The notes below the pieces were generated by a model. It made no database searches, had not been told where the DNA came from, and was given only the letters and a program-made list of their open reading frames with translations. A DNA stretch of 64,000 bases from an uncultured Mailhella sp. (GTDB lineage Bacteria; Desulfobacterota; Desulfovibrionia; Desulfovibrionales; Desulfovibrionaceae), in NCBI GenBank assembly GCA_910578585.1, contig CAJTRG010000001.1, positions 124,001 through 188,000 on the forward strand, given 5' to 3'. This document shows positions 45,897 to 53,663 of the stretch, piece after piece. The position numbers and the translations under genes are program-made. Numbering within the stretch: position 1 is the stretch's first letter; each line of letters begins with the position of its first letter.

Positions 45897-47000
45897 TTAA
45901 TCACGTACATAAAAGACTTCAATTTCAGGAAACTCTTCATCTTCCAGTAATTCTTCTTCCTGATAGCGAATAAGAGCCTCATTGTTTTCAAGCTCATTCC
46001 GAAGTTCCCACATTCTGCGAAGAAGTTTGTCTAAGCCAGTGCCTTCTTTGGCGCTGATAAAGAAAATTTCTCGATTTTCCTTTTGAGCCAGATCTTTGAT
46101 TGCTTGGAGTTCTTCTTCAGATAAAAGGTCAATTTTATTAATAACTTCTATTTGCTGTCGAGAGGAGAGTTCAGCATCAAAAAGGCGCAATTCCTCATTA
46201 ATAAGATCAAAGCCCGCAAAAGGATATTCATTTTTATTGATATCCTGGGCAGAAAGAATATGCACAAGAAAACGGGTGCGTTCCACGTGTTTTAAAAATC
46301 TGTCACCAAGGCCCAGGCCCGTATGCGCGCCCTCAATAAGTCCGGGAATGTCCGCAATTATCATGCGGGAATCCGGATCAATTTCATCAATAATAACGCC
46401 AAGATTAGGGCTCAAAGTTGTAAAAGGATAGTCGGCAATTTTGGGTTTTGCAGCGGAAATTTGAGATAAAAAGGTAGACTTTCCTGCATTGGGTAAACCA
46501 AGAAGACCTGCATCTGCTAAGATTTTGAGCTCAAGCCGAAGGGACTTTTTCTCACCTTCTTCACCTTTTTGAGCAAAACGAGGCGCGCGGTTGGTAGCAG
46601 ATTTGAAATGTTCGTTGCCTTTGCCTCCGCGTCCGCCTTTGGCGATTAAAATGCAGGCTTCTGGATCAGAAAGGTCAGCAATGAGCACTTCTTCAAATTC
46701 TGTTCTTTCAAAAATTTGCGTACCCACAGGAAATTCCAAAATAAGGTCGTCGCCCTTGCGTCCATCGCATTGGCTGCCTTGGCCGTCAGATCCTTTTGGG
46801 GCTTCATAAATACGTTTTAAGCGAAAATCATAGAGAGAGTGGAGTCTGTTTGTTGCTTTTGCATAAATAGATGCACCATCACCACCGTTACCACCGTCAG
46901 GGCCTCCACGAGGAATAAATTTTTCACGTCGAAATGACATACAGCCATTTCCGCCTTTGCCAGCTTTTACCTGGATAAGGGCTTCATCAACAAAACGCAT
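45897..47000 (-). CDS. obg: GTPase Obg/CgtA
   Basis: A 367-residue Obg GTPase. The glycine-rich Obg fold is at the N-terminus (KAGKGGNGCMSFRREKFIPR, then GGPDGGNGGDG). The G domain has GLPNAGKSTFLS (G1), DIPGLIEG (G3) and NKIDLL (G4). It acts in 50S assembly and stringent control. GGAG precedes the ATG. An intergenic hairpin separates it from rpmA. Confidence 0.94.
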   Translation of the reverse strand: MRFVDEALIQVKAGKGGNGCMSFRREKFIPRGGPDGGNGGDGASIYAKATNRLHSLYDFRLKRIYEAPKGSDGQGSQCDGRKGDDLILEFPVGTQIFERTEFEEVLIADLSDPEACILIAKGGRGGKGNEHFKSATNRAPRFAQKGEEGEKKSLRLELKILADAGLLGLPNAGKSTFLSQISAAKPKIADYPFTTLSPNLGVIIDEIDPDSRMIIADIPGLIEGAHTGLGLGDRFLKHVERTRFLVHILSAQDINKNEYPFAGFDLINEELRLFDAELSSRQQIEVINKIDLLSEEELQAIKDLAQKENREIFFISAKEGTGLDKLLRRMWELRNELENNEALIRYQEEELLEDEEFPEIEVFYVRD

Positions 47001-47021
47001 ACAAACTCCAAGTATAAAAAG

Positions 47022-47058
47022 TAAAAAAGGCGAGAAGAAAAAGTTCTCTTCCCGCCTT
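47022..47058 (-). terminator. Hairpin terminator or attenuator between rpmA and obg
   Basis: GGCGAGAAGA (47029-47038) pairs with TCTTCCCGCC (47047-47056) with one mismatch. On the minus strand a run of six T follows. It would reduce read-through from the ribosomal genes into obg-proB. Confidence 0.55.
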
Positions 47059-47078
47059 CAAACACATATGAGCTAAAT

Positions 47079-47357
47079 TTATGCAGCTGCAACTGCAAGT
47101 GGAACAATGTGTACGCGTTTGTGTTCTTTACGTTTGCGTACAAATGTTTCAAATTTAACAGTACCTTCGATTTTAGCGAAAAGGGTATAGTCACGACCCA
47201 TACCAACATTTTCACCAGGATAAATACGTGTGCCGAGTTGGCGAACAATAATATTACCAGCGAGAACTTTTTGACCGCCGAAGCATTTTACGCCACGTCT
47301 TTGTCCTGCACTATCACGACCGTTACGGGAACTCCCGCCTGCTTTCTTGTGAGCCAT
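47079..47357 (-). CDS. rpmA: 50S ribosomal protein L27
   Basis: A 92-residue L27 beginning [20 protein letters not shown], with no N-terminal extension of the kind cleaved in Firmicutes. It lies by the peptidyl-transferase centre. The tail [10 protein letters not shown] is slightly longer than usual. 18 bases after rplU. Confidence 0.95.
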   Translation of the reverse strand: MAHKKAGGSSRNGRDSAGQRRGVKCFGGQKVLAGNIIVRQLGTRIYPGENVGMGRDYTLFAKIEGTVKFETFVRKRKEHKRVHIVPLAVAAA

Positions 47358-47375
47358 GATTAACTCCTTTTATTC

Positions 47376-47684
47376 TTACGCATTAATGCCCGTAATGGTA
47401 AGGGCAGTGTAATCCTGACGATGACCTTGGGTCTTACGGTAGGATTTACGACGATGTTTTTTGAAAACGATAACTTTTTCTCCACGACCGTGTTCCATAA
47501 CTTTAGCAGTTACTTTAGCACCGTCAATATATGGAGCACCAAATTTAGCACTGTCGCCGCCGAGCATAACAACGCGATCGAATGTTACTTCGTTGCCAAT
47601 TTCAGCAGCAAGTCTGTCAATAACAATTTTATTGCCTTCTTGAACACGGAATTGTTTTCCGCAAGTTTCGATAATAGCGTACAT
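47376..47684 (-). CDS. rplU: 50S ribosomal protein L21
   Basis: A 102-residue L21 with MYAIIETCGKQFRVQEG, VTAKVMEHGRGEKVIVFKKH and the basic YRKTQGHRQDYTALTI end. First gene of rplU-rpmA-obg-proB on the minus strand. A GGAGG site precedes the ATG. Confidence 0.95.
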   Translation of the reverse strand: MYAIIETCGKQFRVQEGNKIVIDRLAAEIGNEVTFDRVVMLGGDSAKFGAPYIDGAKVTAKVMEHGRGEKVIVFKKHRRKSYRKTQGHRQDYTALTITGINA

Positions 47685-47863
47685 TCAAACCTCCGAAAAA
47701 AAGAGAAAGAAAAAATAGCGTGACAATAGAAAAAAGTCAAGAATTATTTTCTCTTTTTCCGTTCTTAGAAAAGTAAATTATTCATGCAAGCATGAAGTAT
47801 TTTTATCAGTGCCATAAGCCAGGTTGTACGGGGTTGACTCACAGCAGCGCTAAAAATAATGGC

Positions 47864-48004
47864 TTAGTGATGAACGTGTTCACCTTTTTTAATTCTATAC
47901 ACAATAGCGGCTAACATGATGGCAAAATAAATGAAAATAAGGCTCACCCCAAGAAAACCTTGAGGAGTTGAGTGCATAACATTTTCCATAAGTTGTCCGA
48001 ACAT
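47864..48004 (-). CDS. 46-residue single-pass membrane protein
   Basis: A frame missed by length cut-offs. ATG 48002-48004 has a perfect AGGAGG 5 bases upstream and the stop is TAA at 47864-47866. It encodes MFGQLMENVMHSTPQGFLG, then the hydrophobic VSLIFIYFAIMLAAIVYRI and a basic, histidine-rich end KKGEHVHH. One membrane helix (about residues 19-37) with the C-terminus probably cytoplasmic. I know no family for it; by shape it could be a small subunit of a cytochrome or transporter complex. No neighbour indicates a partner. Confidence 0.7.
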   Translation of the reverse strand: MFGQLMENVMHSTPQGFLGVSLIFIYFAIMLAAIVYRIKKGEHVHH

Positions 48005-48315
48005 GTTGTCCTCCTTTTATTCTTTATGCGAGGGTATGGCACACAAAGAACAATATATATTGGCTTAAATTTACGCTGTGGTCAAGCAAATTTTTCATAT
48101 TTTGAAAAGATTATTGAATAAAATATTCCAAAAATGAGAAAAATTCGTAACGGGATACAATGCTTAAATTGGTTTGCCAGAAAATTGAATTACAAAGGGC
48201 AAAAAACATAGGTCACCTCATTTTGCTTATTGGTTATGAAGTGACTATAAAAGGTGGATACGTCAAAATCTGACGTATGCAAAAAAAAATGGAAAAATTT
48301 TTTGGCAGACGAAGA
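48005..48315. other. Gene-free stretch with a perfect 8-bp inverted repeat
   Basis: AT-rich, between the 46-residue gene and the DUF1786-like gene. It holds the upstream region of the 46-residue gene, with a TTGACC on the minus strand near 48062 but no clear -10 at the usual distance. A stem ATACGTCA/TGACGTAT lies at 48258-48265 and 48271-48278 and is flanked by A-runs. I see nothing else. Confidence 0.4.
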
Positions 48316-48972
48316 TTAATTGTTTTCCTGCAGGGTTTGCACAATTGTTTCCTTTGTCTTTTCAAGCGTAATCATACGTCCAAGGCCAGTAAAATATTCA
48401 GGGTGCTCACAAACAATAAAGGTGGGATGAAAGCCTTCAGCCTCAGTTGGAGGATTTTTAATTACAGAGCCATAGCCTTTTTGCCGGATAACTTCTTCAT
48501 GGGGAAGCCAGCCAAAGCGAAATTCTTCCAGATCTTTCTTGAGCAGTTCAGTATTAAGTTCTGTCAGTGTATGTTCAAATGCTCCGTAAATTGCATTTTT
48601 ATAAATGAGGGCTGAGAAAAAGCGATACTGATTTTCGATAATTAAGGTTATGCCTTCCTGAAAATTTCGTTCACTGATTTTTGGATGAGAAAGGGCCGCA
48701 AAAAGAAGTTCAAGACGATAATCAAAGGTAAAAGAATTATTATTTTTTTCTATCCAGGTACATAGATTGTGGGATGTATTGATATTCAGCCAAAAATCAA
48801 AATTATGCGTTTGTTCAGCTGTAAAAAATTGTGCAGGAGAATAATTTTTTATAAATTCTCCGCAGGCATTTTGTTCTGCCGCAGGAAATTCCTGCACAAG
48901 CTGAAAGCAGGACTCTTTAAGCTGAAAAACAGTTGTTTTATCTGTATTTTTTTCAATATAAAATGTGTTCAT
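48316..48972 (-). CDS. DUF1786-like protein (tentative)
   Basis: A 218-residue protein whose C-terminal half resembles DUF1786: ITLIIENQYRFFSALIYKN, then IYGAFEHTLTELNTELL, FRFGWLPHEEVIRQKGYGS and PTFIVCEHPEYFTGLGR. DUF1786 proteins are of unknown role, sometimes labelled pyruvate-formate-lyase-activating-like without support, and are longer (about 340 residues). Here the N-terminal part seems shortened. No signal peptide. It stands alone on the minus strand with a promoter region shared with rlpA. If the family call is wrong it is simply an unknown soluble protein. Confidence 0.5.
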   Translation of the reverse strand: MNTFYIEKNTDKTTVFQLKESCFQLVQEFPAAEQNACGEFIKNYSPAQFFTAEQTHNFDFWLNINTSHNLCTWIEKNNNSFTFDYRLELLFAALSHPKISERNFQEGITLIIENQYRFFSALIYKNAIYGAFEHTLTELNTELLKKDLEEFRFGWLPHEEVIRQKGYGSVIKNPPTEAEGFHPTFIVCEHPEYFTGLGRMITLEKTKETIVQTLQENN

Positions 48973-49071
48973 GGCAAATACTATAGGGCATTTTTGCGTT
49001 GTTGAAAAGTTAATCTTTTGCAGGATTTTTCTGGATTTGAAATAAATTTTTTTTTATGCTAGTATAGAATT

Positions 49072-49821
49072 ATGAAAAAGTTAACATATTGTTTTAATAA
49101 GATATTATTTTTTGTTTTGACCTTTTTGTTTGCATTTTTACATGCCGACTTTCTTTTTGCACAGGAAGAGTATAATGGATCTGTTTCCTGGTATGGCCCC
49201 GGTTTTCATGCGCGCACAACAGCCAATGGTGAAGCTTATGATATGTATATGCTGACGGCTGCGCACAGGGAATGGAAATTTGGAACCTTAGTGGAAGTCT
49301 ATAATAAGAAAAATAAACGAAAATGCATTATCCGCGTGAACGACCGCGGCCCTGTCTCCAAATCCTTTTTAATGGATTTATCCTATGGCGCTGCCATGGC
49401 AATCAGTTCTGCCGAGGCAGGAACTGCCAATGTGCGTTTGACTGTTGTGGGCAATGAGAGCGGCGTGTATGATAAAGAGAAACTTTTCTTTTTATATCTT
49501 GATGATAAAATTATTTTGCCACAAAATGCAGATGTTGAAAATTTTACTGAAGATTTTGCTGATAATGAAGCGTATTTCAAAAATATTGCCGGCGGCATTG
49601 AGATTTTTCAACGTATTAATAAGCATATCAAACGGTTATATCAAGCCCATATTGAAAACGCTCCCAGTTTGCTGGTAAGCATTGACAAAAGAATTTGTCT
49701 GGGCCCTTACCAAACATTTAAAGACGCACAAGCGGATTATCACAAAATTGCCACACTCTATCCCCATGCAGCCTTGTGGCTGGAAAAAGCCAATAAAGCT
49801 ATTCCGCTTGCTGTGGAATAA
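49072..49821 (+). CDS. RlpA family septal-ring lytic transglycosylase-like protein
   Basis: A 249-residue secreted protein. A signal peptide ends near FLFAQ, and the double-psi beta-barrel of RlpA follows: GSVSWYGPGFHARTTANGEA, MLTAAHREWKFGTLVEV, then IIRVNDRGPVSKSFLMDLS. The C-terminal 60 residues (LLVSIDKRICLGPYQTFKDA) look like a divergent SPOR domain, which binds denuded glycan at the septum. No lipobox was found, although many RlpA proteins are lipoproteins. Likely role: cell separation. Confidence 0.82.
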   Translation: MKKLTYCFNKILFFVLTFLFAFLHADFLFAQEEYNGSVSWYGPGFHARTTANGEAYDMYMLTAAHREWKFGTLVEVYNKKNKRKCIIRVNDRGPVSKSFLMDLSYGAAMAISSAEAGTANVRLTVVGNESGVYDKEKLFFLYLDDKIILPQNADVENFTEDFADNEAYFKNIAGGIEIFQRINKHIKRLYQAHIENAPSLLVSIDKRICLGPYQTFKDAQADYHKIATLYPHAALWLEKANKAIPLAVE

Positions 49822-49873
49822 GAAATATTATTCAATGAAAAAGCTGGATAGATAACGAGTTATTATAAAAGCC

Positions 49874-50437
49874 TTATATCTCTTTATAAGGGGCTTGTCC
49901 CTGTTCATAGAAATTATTGCCAAGCACATCAATGGCAACAATGGCAGGAAAATCTTCTACTTCCATGGCAGCAATGGCTTCCGCGCCTAAATCATCATAG
50001 GCAAGAACAGTATATTTTTTGATACTTTTGGCAATCAGTGCTCCAGCGCCGCCAAGGGTGACTAAATAGGGCACAGTAAATTTTTTTATACTTTCAATAA
50101 CTTCTTCGCTGCGATAGCCTTTTCCGATCATGCCGCTGATTTTGCATTTTTCAATGAGCGTTGGCGTATATTTATCCATTCTACCGGAGGTGGTTGGCCC
50201 TGCTGAACCAACGGGAAGACCTGGGCGAGCAGGACTTGGCCCTGTATAATAAATAACAGCCTGTTCAAGATTTAAGGGAAGGTTTTCACCTTTTTCAAGA
50301 CTTTCAATCAGGCGTTTATGGGCAGCATCACGGGCAGTCAAAATAGTTCCGGTGATGAGAACTTGATCTCCGGCACGGAGTTTTTGCACTGTTTCAGAAG
50401 AAAAAGGGGCAGTAATATGGATTTTATTTTGGCGCAT
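49874..50437 (-). CDS. Class I fumarate hydratase, beta (C-terminal) subunit
   Basis: A 187-residue subunit matching the C-terminal domain of iron-sulfur fumarases: QVLITGTILTARDAAHKR, YYTGPSPARPGLPVGSAGPTT, SGRMDKYTP and GKGYRSEEV. With the upstream alpha subunit it forms a fumarase converting fumarate and malate. Tartrate dehydratase is a close relative, but the two-subunit type in this lineage is normally fumarase. It starts 8 bases after the alpha subunit. Confidence 0.87.
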   Translation of the reverse strand: MRQNKIHITAPFSSETVQKLRAGDQVLITGTILTARDAAHKRLIESLEKGENLPLNLEQAVIYYTGPSPARPGLPVGSAGPTTSGRMDKYTPTLIEKCKISGMIGKGYRSEEVIESIKKFTVPYLVTLGGAGALIAKSIKKYTVLAYDDLGAEAIAAMEVEDFPAIVAIDVLGNNFYEQGQAPYKEI

Positions 50438-50445
50438 TTTTTCTC

Positions 50446-51288
50446 CTAAAGAATAATTTCAGCGTGGCGTGCTGCATGGCAGTTGATATTCACGGCAACA
50501 GGCAAAGAGGCAATATGGGTTGGAGACCATTCAATATGCACGCGTATGGCAGTGCTTGTTCCGCCAAAGCCCTGAGCTCCAATACCTGTTTTATTGACTA
50601 AAGTGAGCAGTTCTTTTTCAAGTTCAGCATAGCGCTTATCGGGATTTTCCGTGTTGATATCACGCATGCAGGCTTTTTTGGCATTGATGGCACAGACTTC
50701 CATTGTTCCGCCAAGTCCCACGCCCACAACCATGGGAGGGCAGGAATTGGGGCCAGCTTTTTTGACAGCTTCGAGTATAACATTTTTTACACCTTCGATA
50801 CCTTCAGCAGGAACAAGCATTCTCACTATGCTTTTATTTTCAGAACCAGCCCCTTTAGGAGCTACACGGATTTTTATTTTATCGCCCTGAACAATGGAAT
50901 AATGGATAAAGGCAGGCGTATTATCCTTTGTATTGATACGATCAAAAAGAGGTTCGGCCACAACGGATTTTCGCAGATATCCCTGCACATATCCCTGACG
51001 CACGCCTTCATGCAGCGCTTCTTCGAGATTTCCGGCAACATGAACATCTTGCCCAATTTCCACAAATAAAACGGCCACACCCGTATCCTGACAAATGGGC
51101 ACTTCCCCTTGATAGGCAATATCTGCATTCTCTATTAAATCATTAAGAATATGTTTGGCTGATTCAGATTTTTCTGTTTCTTTTAAAGAATGAAGAGCCT
51201 CATAGGTATCATGAGGAAGATTGTAACAGGCTTTAATACACAGATTTTTTACAGCCTCGGTAATGGTTTTTGCTTGAATTTCACGCAT
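50446..51288 (-). CDS. Class I fumarate hydratase, alpha (N-terminal) subunit
   Basis: A 280-residue subunit with the [4Fe-4S]-binding cysteines of class I fumarase in PICQDTGVAVLF, NSCPPMVVGVGLGG and MEVCAINAKKAC. It also has FDRINTKDNTPAFIHYSIVQ and GAQGFGGTSTAIRVHIEW. The alpha/beta split form is typical of anaerobes. The upstream 85-residue membrane protein gene ends 9 bases before it, so the three probably form an operon. Confidence 0.88.
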   Translation of the reverse strand: MREIQAKTITEAVKNLCIKACYNLPHDTYEALHSLKETEKSESAKHILNDLIENADIAYQGEVPICQDTGVAVLFVEIGQDVHVAGNLEEALHEGVRQGYVQGYLRKSVVAEPLFDRINTKDNTPAFIHYSIVQGDKIKIRVAPKGAGSENKSIVRMLVPAEGIEGVKNVILEAVKKAGPNSCPPMVVGVGLGGTMEVCAINAKKACMRDINTENPDKRYAELEKELLTLVNKTGIGAQGFGGTSTAIRVHIEWSPTHIASLPVAVNINCHAARHAEIIL

Positions 51289-51297
51289 AAAATAACT

Positions 51298-51555
51298 TTA
51301 TTTATTGTCTTTTACAGGCATAAATCCTGTCATGGAACCATAGGCATCAATCACAGCTTCTCTATTGGCTGCTTCAGTTTCATAAATCATGGGCAAATCA
51401 CTGTAATATAACGCACCCGGTTCTATATTTCTTTCATTGCAGACATTAACATAATATTCCCAGGCTGGAACATATTGCGCTATATAGGGGGTAAAATATA
51501 CAAAAAATATATAGAAAAAAACGCCCGCACCAATAATTTTTAGATAGTTTTTCAT
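51298..51555 (-). CDS. Small membrane-anchored protein upstream of fumarase
   Basis: An 85-residue protein with a single N-terminal membrane segment (about residues 6-25, LKIIGAGVFFYIFFVYF) followed by a soluble part that would face the periplasm, containing one cysteine (VNVCNERN). ATG 51555 has GAGGG 4 bases upstream; a longer frame to 51636 lacks such a site. No known family. It precedes the fumarase genes by 9 bases, so a link to the membrane side of fumarate metabolism is possible but unproven. Confidence 0.65.
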   Translation of the reverse strand: MKNYLKIIGAGVFFYIFFVYFTPYIAQYVPAWEYYVNVCNERNIEPGALYYSDLPMIYETEAANREAVIDAYGSMTGFMPVKDNK

Positions 51556-51663
51556 AATTCCCTCTTTTGTCTTGAAGTATTGTAAAATGATTAAGAAAAA
51601 TTGCAAGAAAAAAGTACCAAAAAATAGAGAAAACAAAAATTATTAAATTTGTTGAGAAAATAC

Positions 51664-51692
51664 TTGTGTATTTTTAAAAAATCGAGTATTAA
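51664..51692 (+). promoter_or_regulatory. Predicted sigma-70 promoter of rpsA
   Basis: TTGTGT (51664-51669) and TATTAA (51687-51692) are 17 bases apart, with a leader of about 48 bases to the ATG at 51747. Confidence 0.45.
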
Positions 51693-51746
51693 GAGAAACC
51701 TATTTTGTTCAGGGATAGGAAATTTGTTTGAGGTTCGGAGGGTCTT

Positions 51747-53456
51747 ATGACCAAGGATAACATGGAAAACCAATTTGATTCTGAAGATTTCGCATCAATG
51801 CTCGATGCTTATGGCTTCAATAACGACGGCTGTGAGCTCGAAGAAGGTTCTATCGTTGAAGGCGAAGTTGTTGCGATTGAAAATGAAAACGTACTTGTAA
51901 ACGTTGGATTTAAATCTGAAGGTCAAATTCCTGCGGAGGAATTTCGTGACGCTCAAGGCAACATTACTGCTAAAGTTGGCGACAAAATTAATGTTTTTGT
52001 TGAGCGTAAAAGCGATGGCGATGGCACTGTAAAGCTTTCTTATGAAAAAGCTAAACGTATGCAGCTTTTTGACCAACTCGAAGATGTTTTGGAAAAAGGT
52101 GGCATTATCTCTGGTATGATTACTCGTCGTATCAAAGGTGGTTATACCGTAGATTTAGGTGGCATCGAAGCATTCTTGCCCGGATCTCATGTTGATTTAC
52201 GCCCTGTTCCAGATATGGACGCACTCGTAGGTCAAACCTATGAATTTCGTGTATTAAAAATCAACCGTCGCCGCAGCAATGTGATTGTTTCCCGTCGTGT
52301 TCTTCTTGAAGAAGATCGTGACAGCAAACGCAGTGCACTTCTCACCACTCTTGATGAAGGTCAAATCGTAAAAGGCCGTGTAAAAAATATCACTGAATAC
52401 GGTGTATTTGTTGACCTTGGCGGCTTGGACGGTCTCCTCCATATTACTGACATGAGCTGGAAGCGTATCCGCCATCCTCGTGAAATGGTAAGCATGGGTC
52501 AAGAATTTGAACTTAAAGTACTTTCTTTTGATAAAGATACCAACAAAGTTTCTCTTGGCTTGAAACAACTTATCCAAGATCCATGGCAAGATATTACCAC
52601 TCGTTTCCCAGAAGGTTCACGCCACACCGGTAAGGTTACCAACCTTGTTGATTACGGTGTATTTGTTGAACTTGAAAGCGGTGTTGAAGGGCTTGTTCAT
52701 ATTTCTGAAATGTCCTGGACACGCAAACTCCGTCACCCAAGCCAAATTGTAAAACAAGGTGATGAAGTTGAAGTTGTTATCTTGGGTGTTGACAGCGACA
52801 AGAAACGTATTTCCCTTGGTATGAAGCAAATTAAACAAAATCCATGGGAACTTGTTGGTGAACGTTTCCCTGAAGGTACTGTTTTAGAAGGTACTATCAA
52901 AAACATTACTGAATTCGGTATGTTTATTGGTATTGAAGACGGTATCGACGGTCTTATCCACGTTTCTGATATTTCTTGGACAAAGAAACTTCGTCACCCA
53001 AGCGAAATGTTCAAGGTTGGCGATGTAGTTCAAGCTAAAGTCCTTACTGTTGATCAGGAAAATGAAAAATTCACTCTTGGTATGAAACAACTGGCCGAAG
53101 ATCCATGGGTTTCTGTGCCTAGCCGTTATCCTGTAGGCAACACTGTAACCGGTACTATTACCAATGTTACTGACTTTGGTCTCTTTGTTGAAGTTGAAGA
53201 AGGTATTGAAGGTCTTATCCACGTTACCGAACTTGGAAAGAAAATCAAAAATCCTGCTGAAGCTTTCAAAGAAGGTGATCAAGTTCAGGCAAAAATCATC
53301 CATGTTAGTGCTGAAGAACGCCGTTTAGGTCTTTCTGTAAAACAACTCAAAGAAGACGAAGAACGCCGCAAACCAAAAGAATACTCTGCTGGTGATGCAA
53401 ATCTTGGTTCTATGGCTGGTGCTTTTGAAGCAGCTGCTAAAAAAGACGAAGAATAA
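51747..53456 (+). CDS. rpsA: 30S ribosomal protein S1
   Basis: A 569-residue S1 with six S1 repeats. Each later repeat shows the pattern GVFVDLGGLDGLLHITDMSW or its variants (GVFVELESGVEGLVHISEMS, GMFIGIEDGIDGLIHVSDIS and GLFVEVEEGIEGLIHVTELG), followed by HP or AEAF segments. It binds mRNA leaders on the small subunit. CGGAGG lies just ahead of the ATG. It forms a single-gene unit with its own promoter and terminator. Confidence 0.94.
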   Translation: MTKDNMENQFDSEDFASMLDAYGFNNDGCELEEGSIVEGEVVAIENENVLVNVGFKSEGQIPAEEFRDAQGNITAKVGDKINVFVERKSDGDGTVKLSYEKAKRMQLFDQLEDVLEKGGIISGMITRRIKGGYTVDLGGIEAFLPGSHVDLRPVPDMDALVGQTYEFRVLKINRRRSNVIVSRRVLLEEDRDSKRSALLTTLDEGQIVKGRVKNITEYGVFVDLGGLDGLLHITDMSWKRIRHPREMVSMGQEFELKVLSFDKDTNKVSLGLKQLIQDPWQDITTRFPEGSRHTGKVTNLVDYGVFVELESGVEGLVHISEMSWTRKLRHPSQIVKQGDEVEVVILGVDSDKKRISLGMKQIKQNPWELVGERFPEGTVLEGTIKNITEFGMFIGIEDGIDGLIHVSDISWTKKLRHPSEMFKVGDVVQAKVLTVDQENEKFTLGMKQLAEDPWVSVPSRYPVGNTVTGTITNVTDFGLFVEVEEGIEGLIHVTELGKKIKNPAEAFKEGDQVQAKIIHVSAEERRLGLSVKQLKEDEERRKPKEYSAGDANLGSMAGAFEAAAKKDEE

Positions 53457-53478
53457 TTCTTTTTGAAATAGATCTCAT

Positions 53479-53514
53479 AAAAAAGTCCTCATCCTGTATG
53501 GGGACTTTTTTTTT
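53479..53514 (+). terminator. Terminator after rpsA
   Basis: AAAAAAGTCCTCAT pairs with ATGGGGACTTTTTT (one G-T wobble) around CCTGT, followed by T. Confidence 0.75.
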
Positions 53515-53553
53515 AAATGATACTACCTTATTTTATTGTATTTTTTATGCCTG

Positions 53554-53591
53554 TCTAGGGTCAAGACCTTAGATAAAAATACAGTATTTTT
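53554..53591. promoter_or_regulatory. Two dyads upstream of the amidohydrolase gene
   Basis: TCTAGGGTC/GACCTTAGA at 53554-53573 (one wobble, 2-base spacer) and the perfect dyad AAAAATACAGTATTTTT at 53575-53591. Both precede the amidohydrolase-MFS pair and could be operators, or structured leader RNA. Confidence 0.4.
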
Positions 53592-53663
53592 CTTTTCTAA
53601 ATACAATGTTGGGCTGATTGAATAATATCTTGTTTTTGTTAAAAAAGTACAAAAGGAGGTTTT

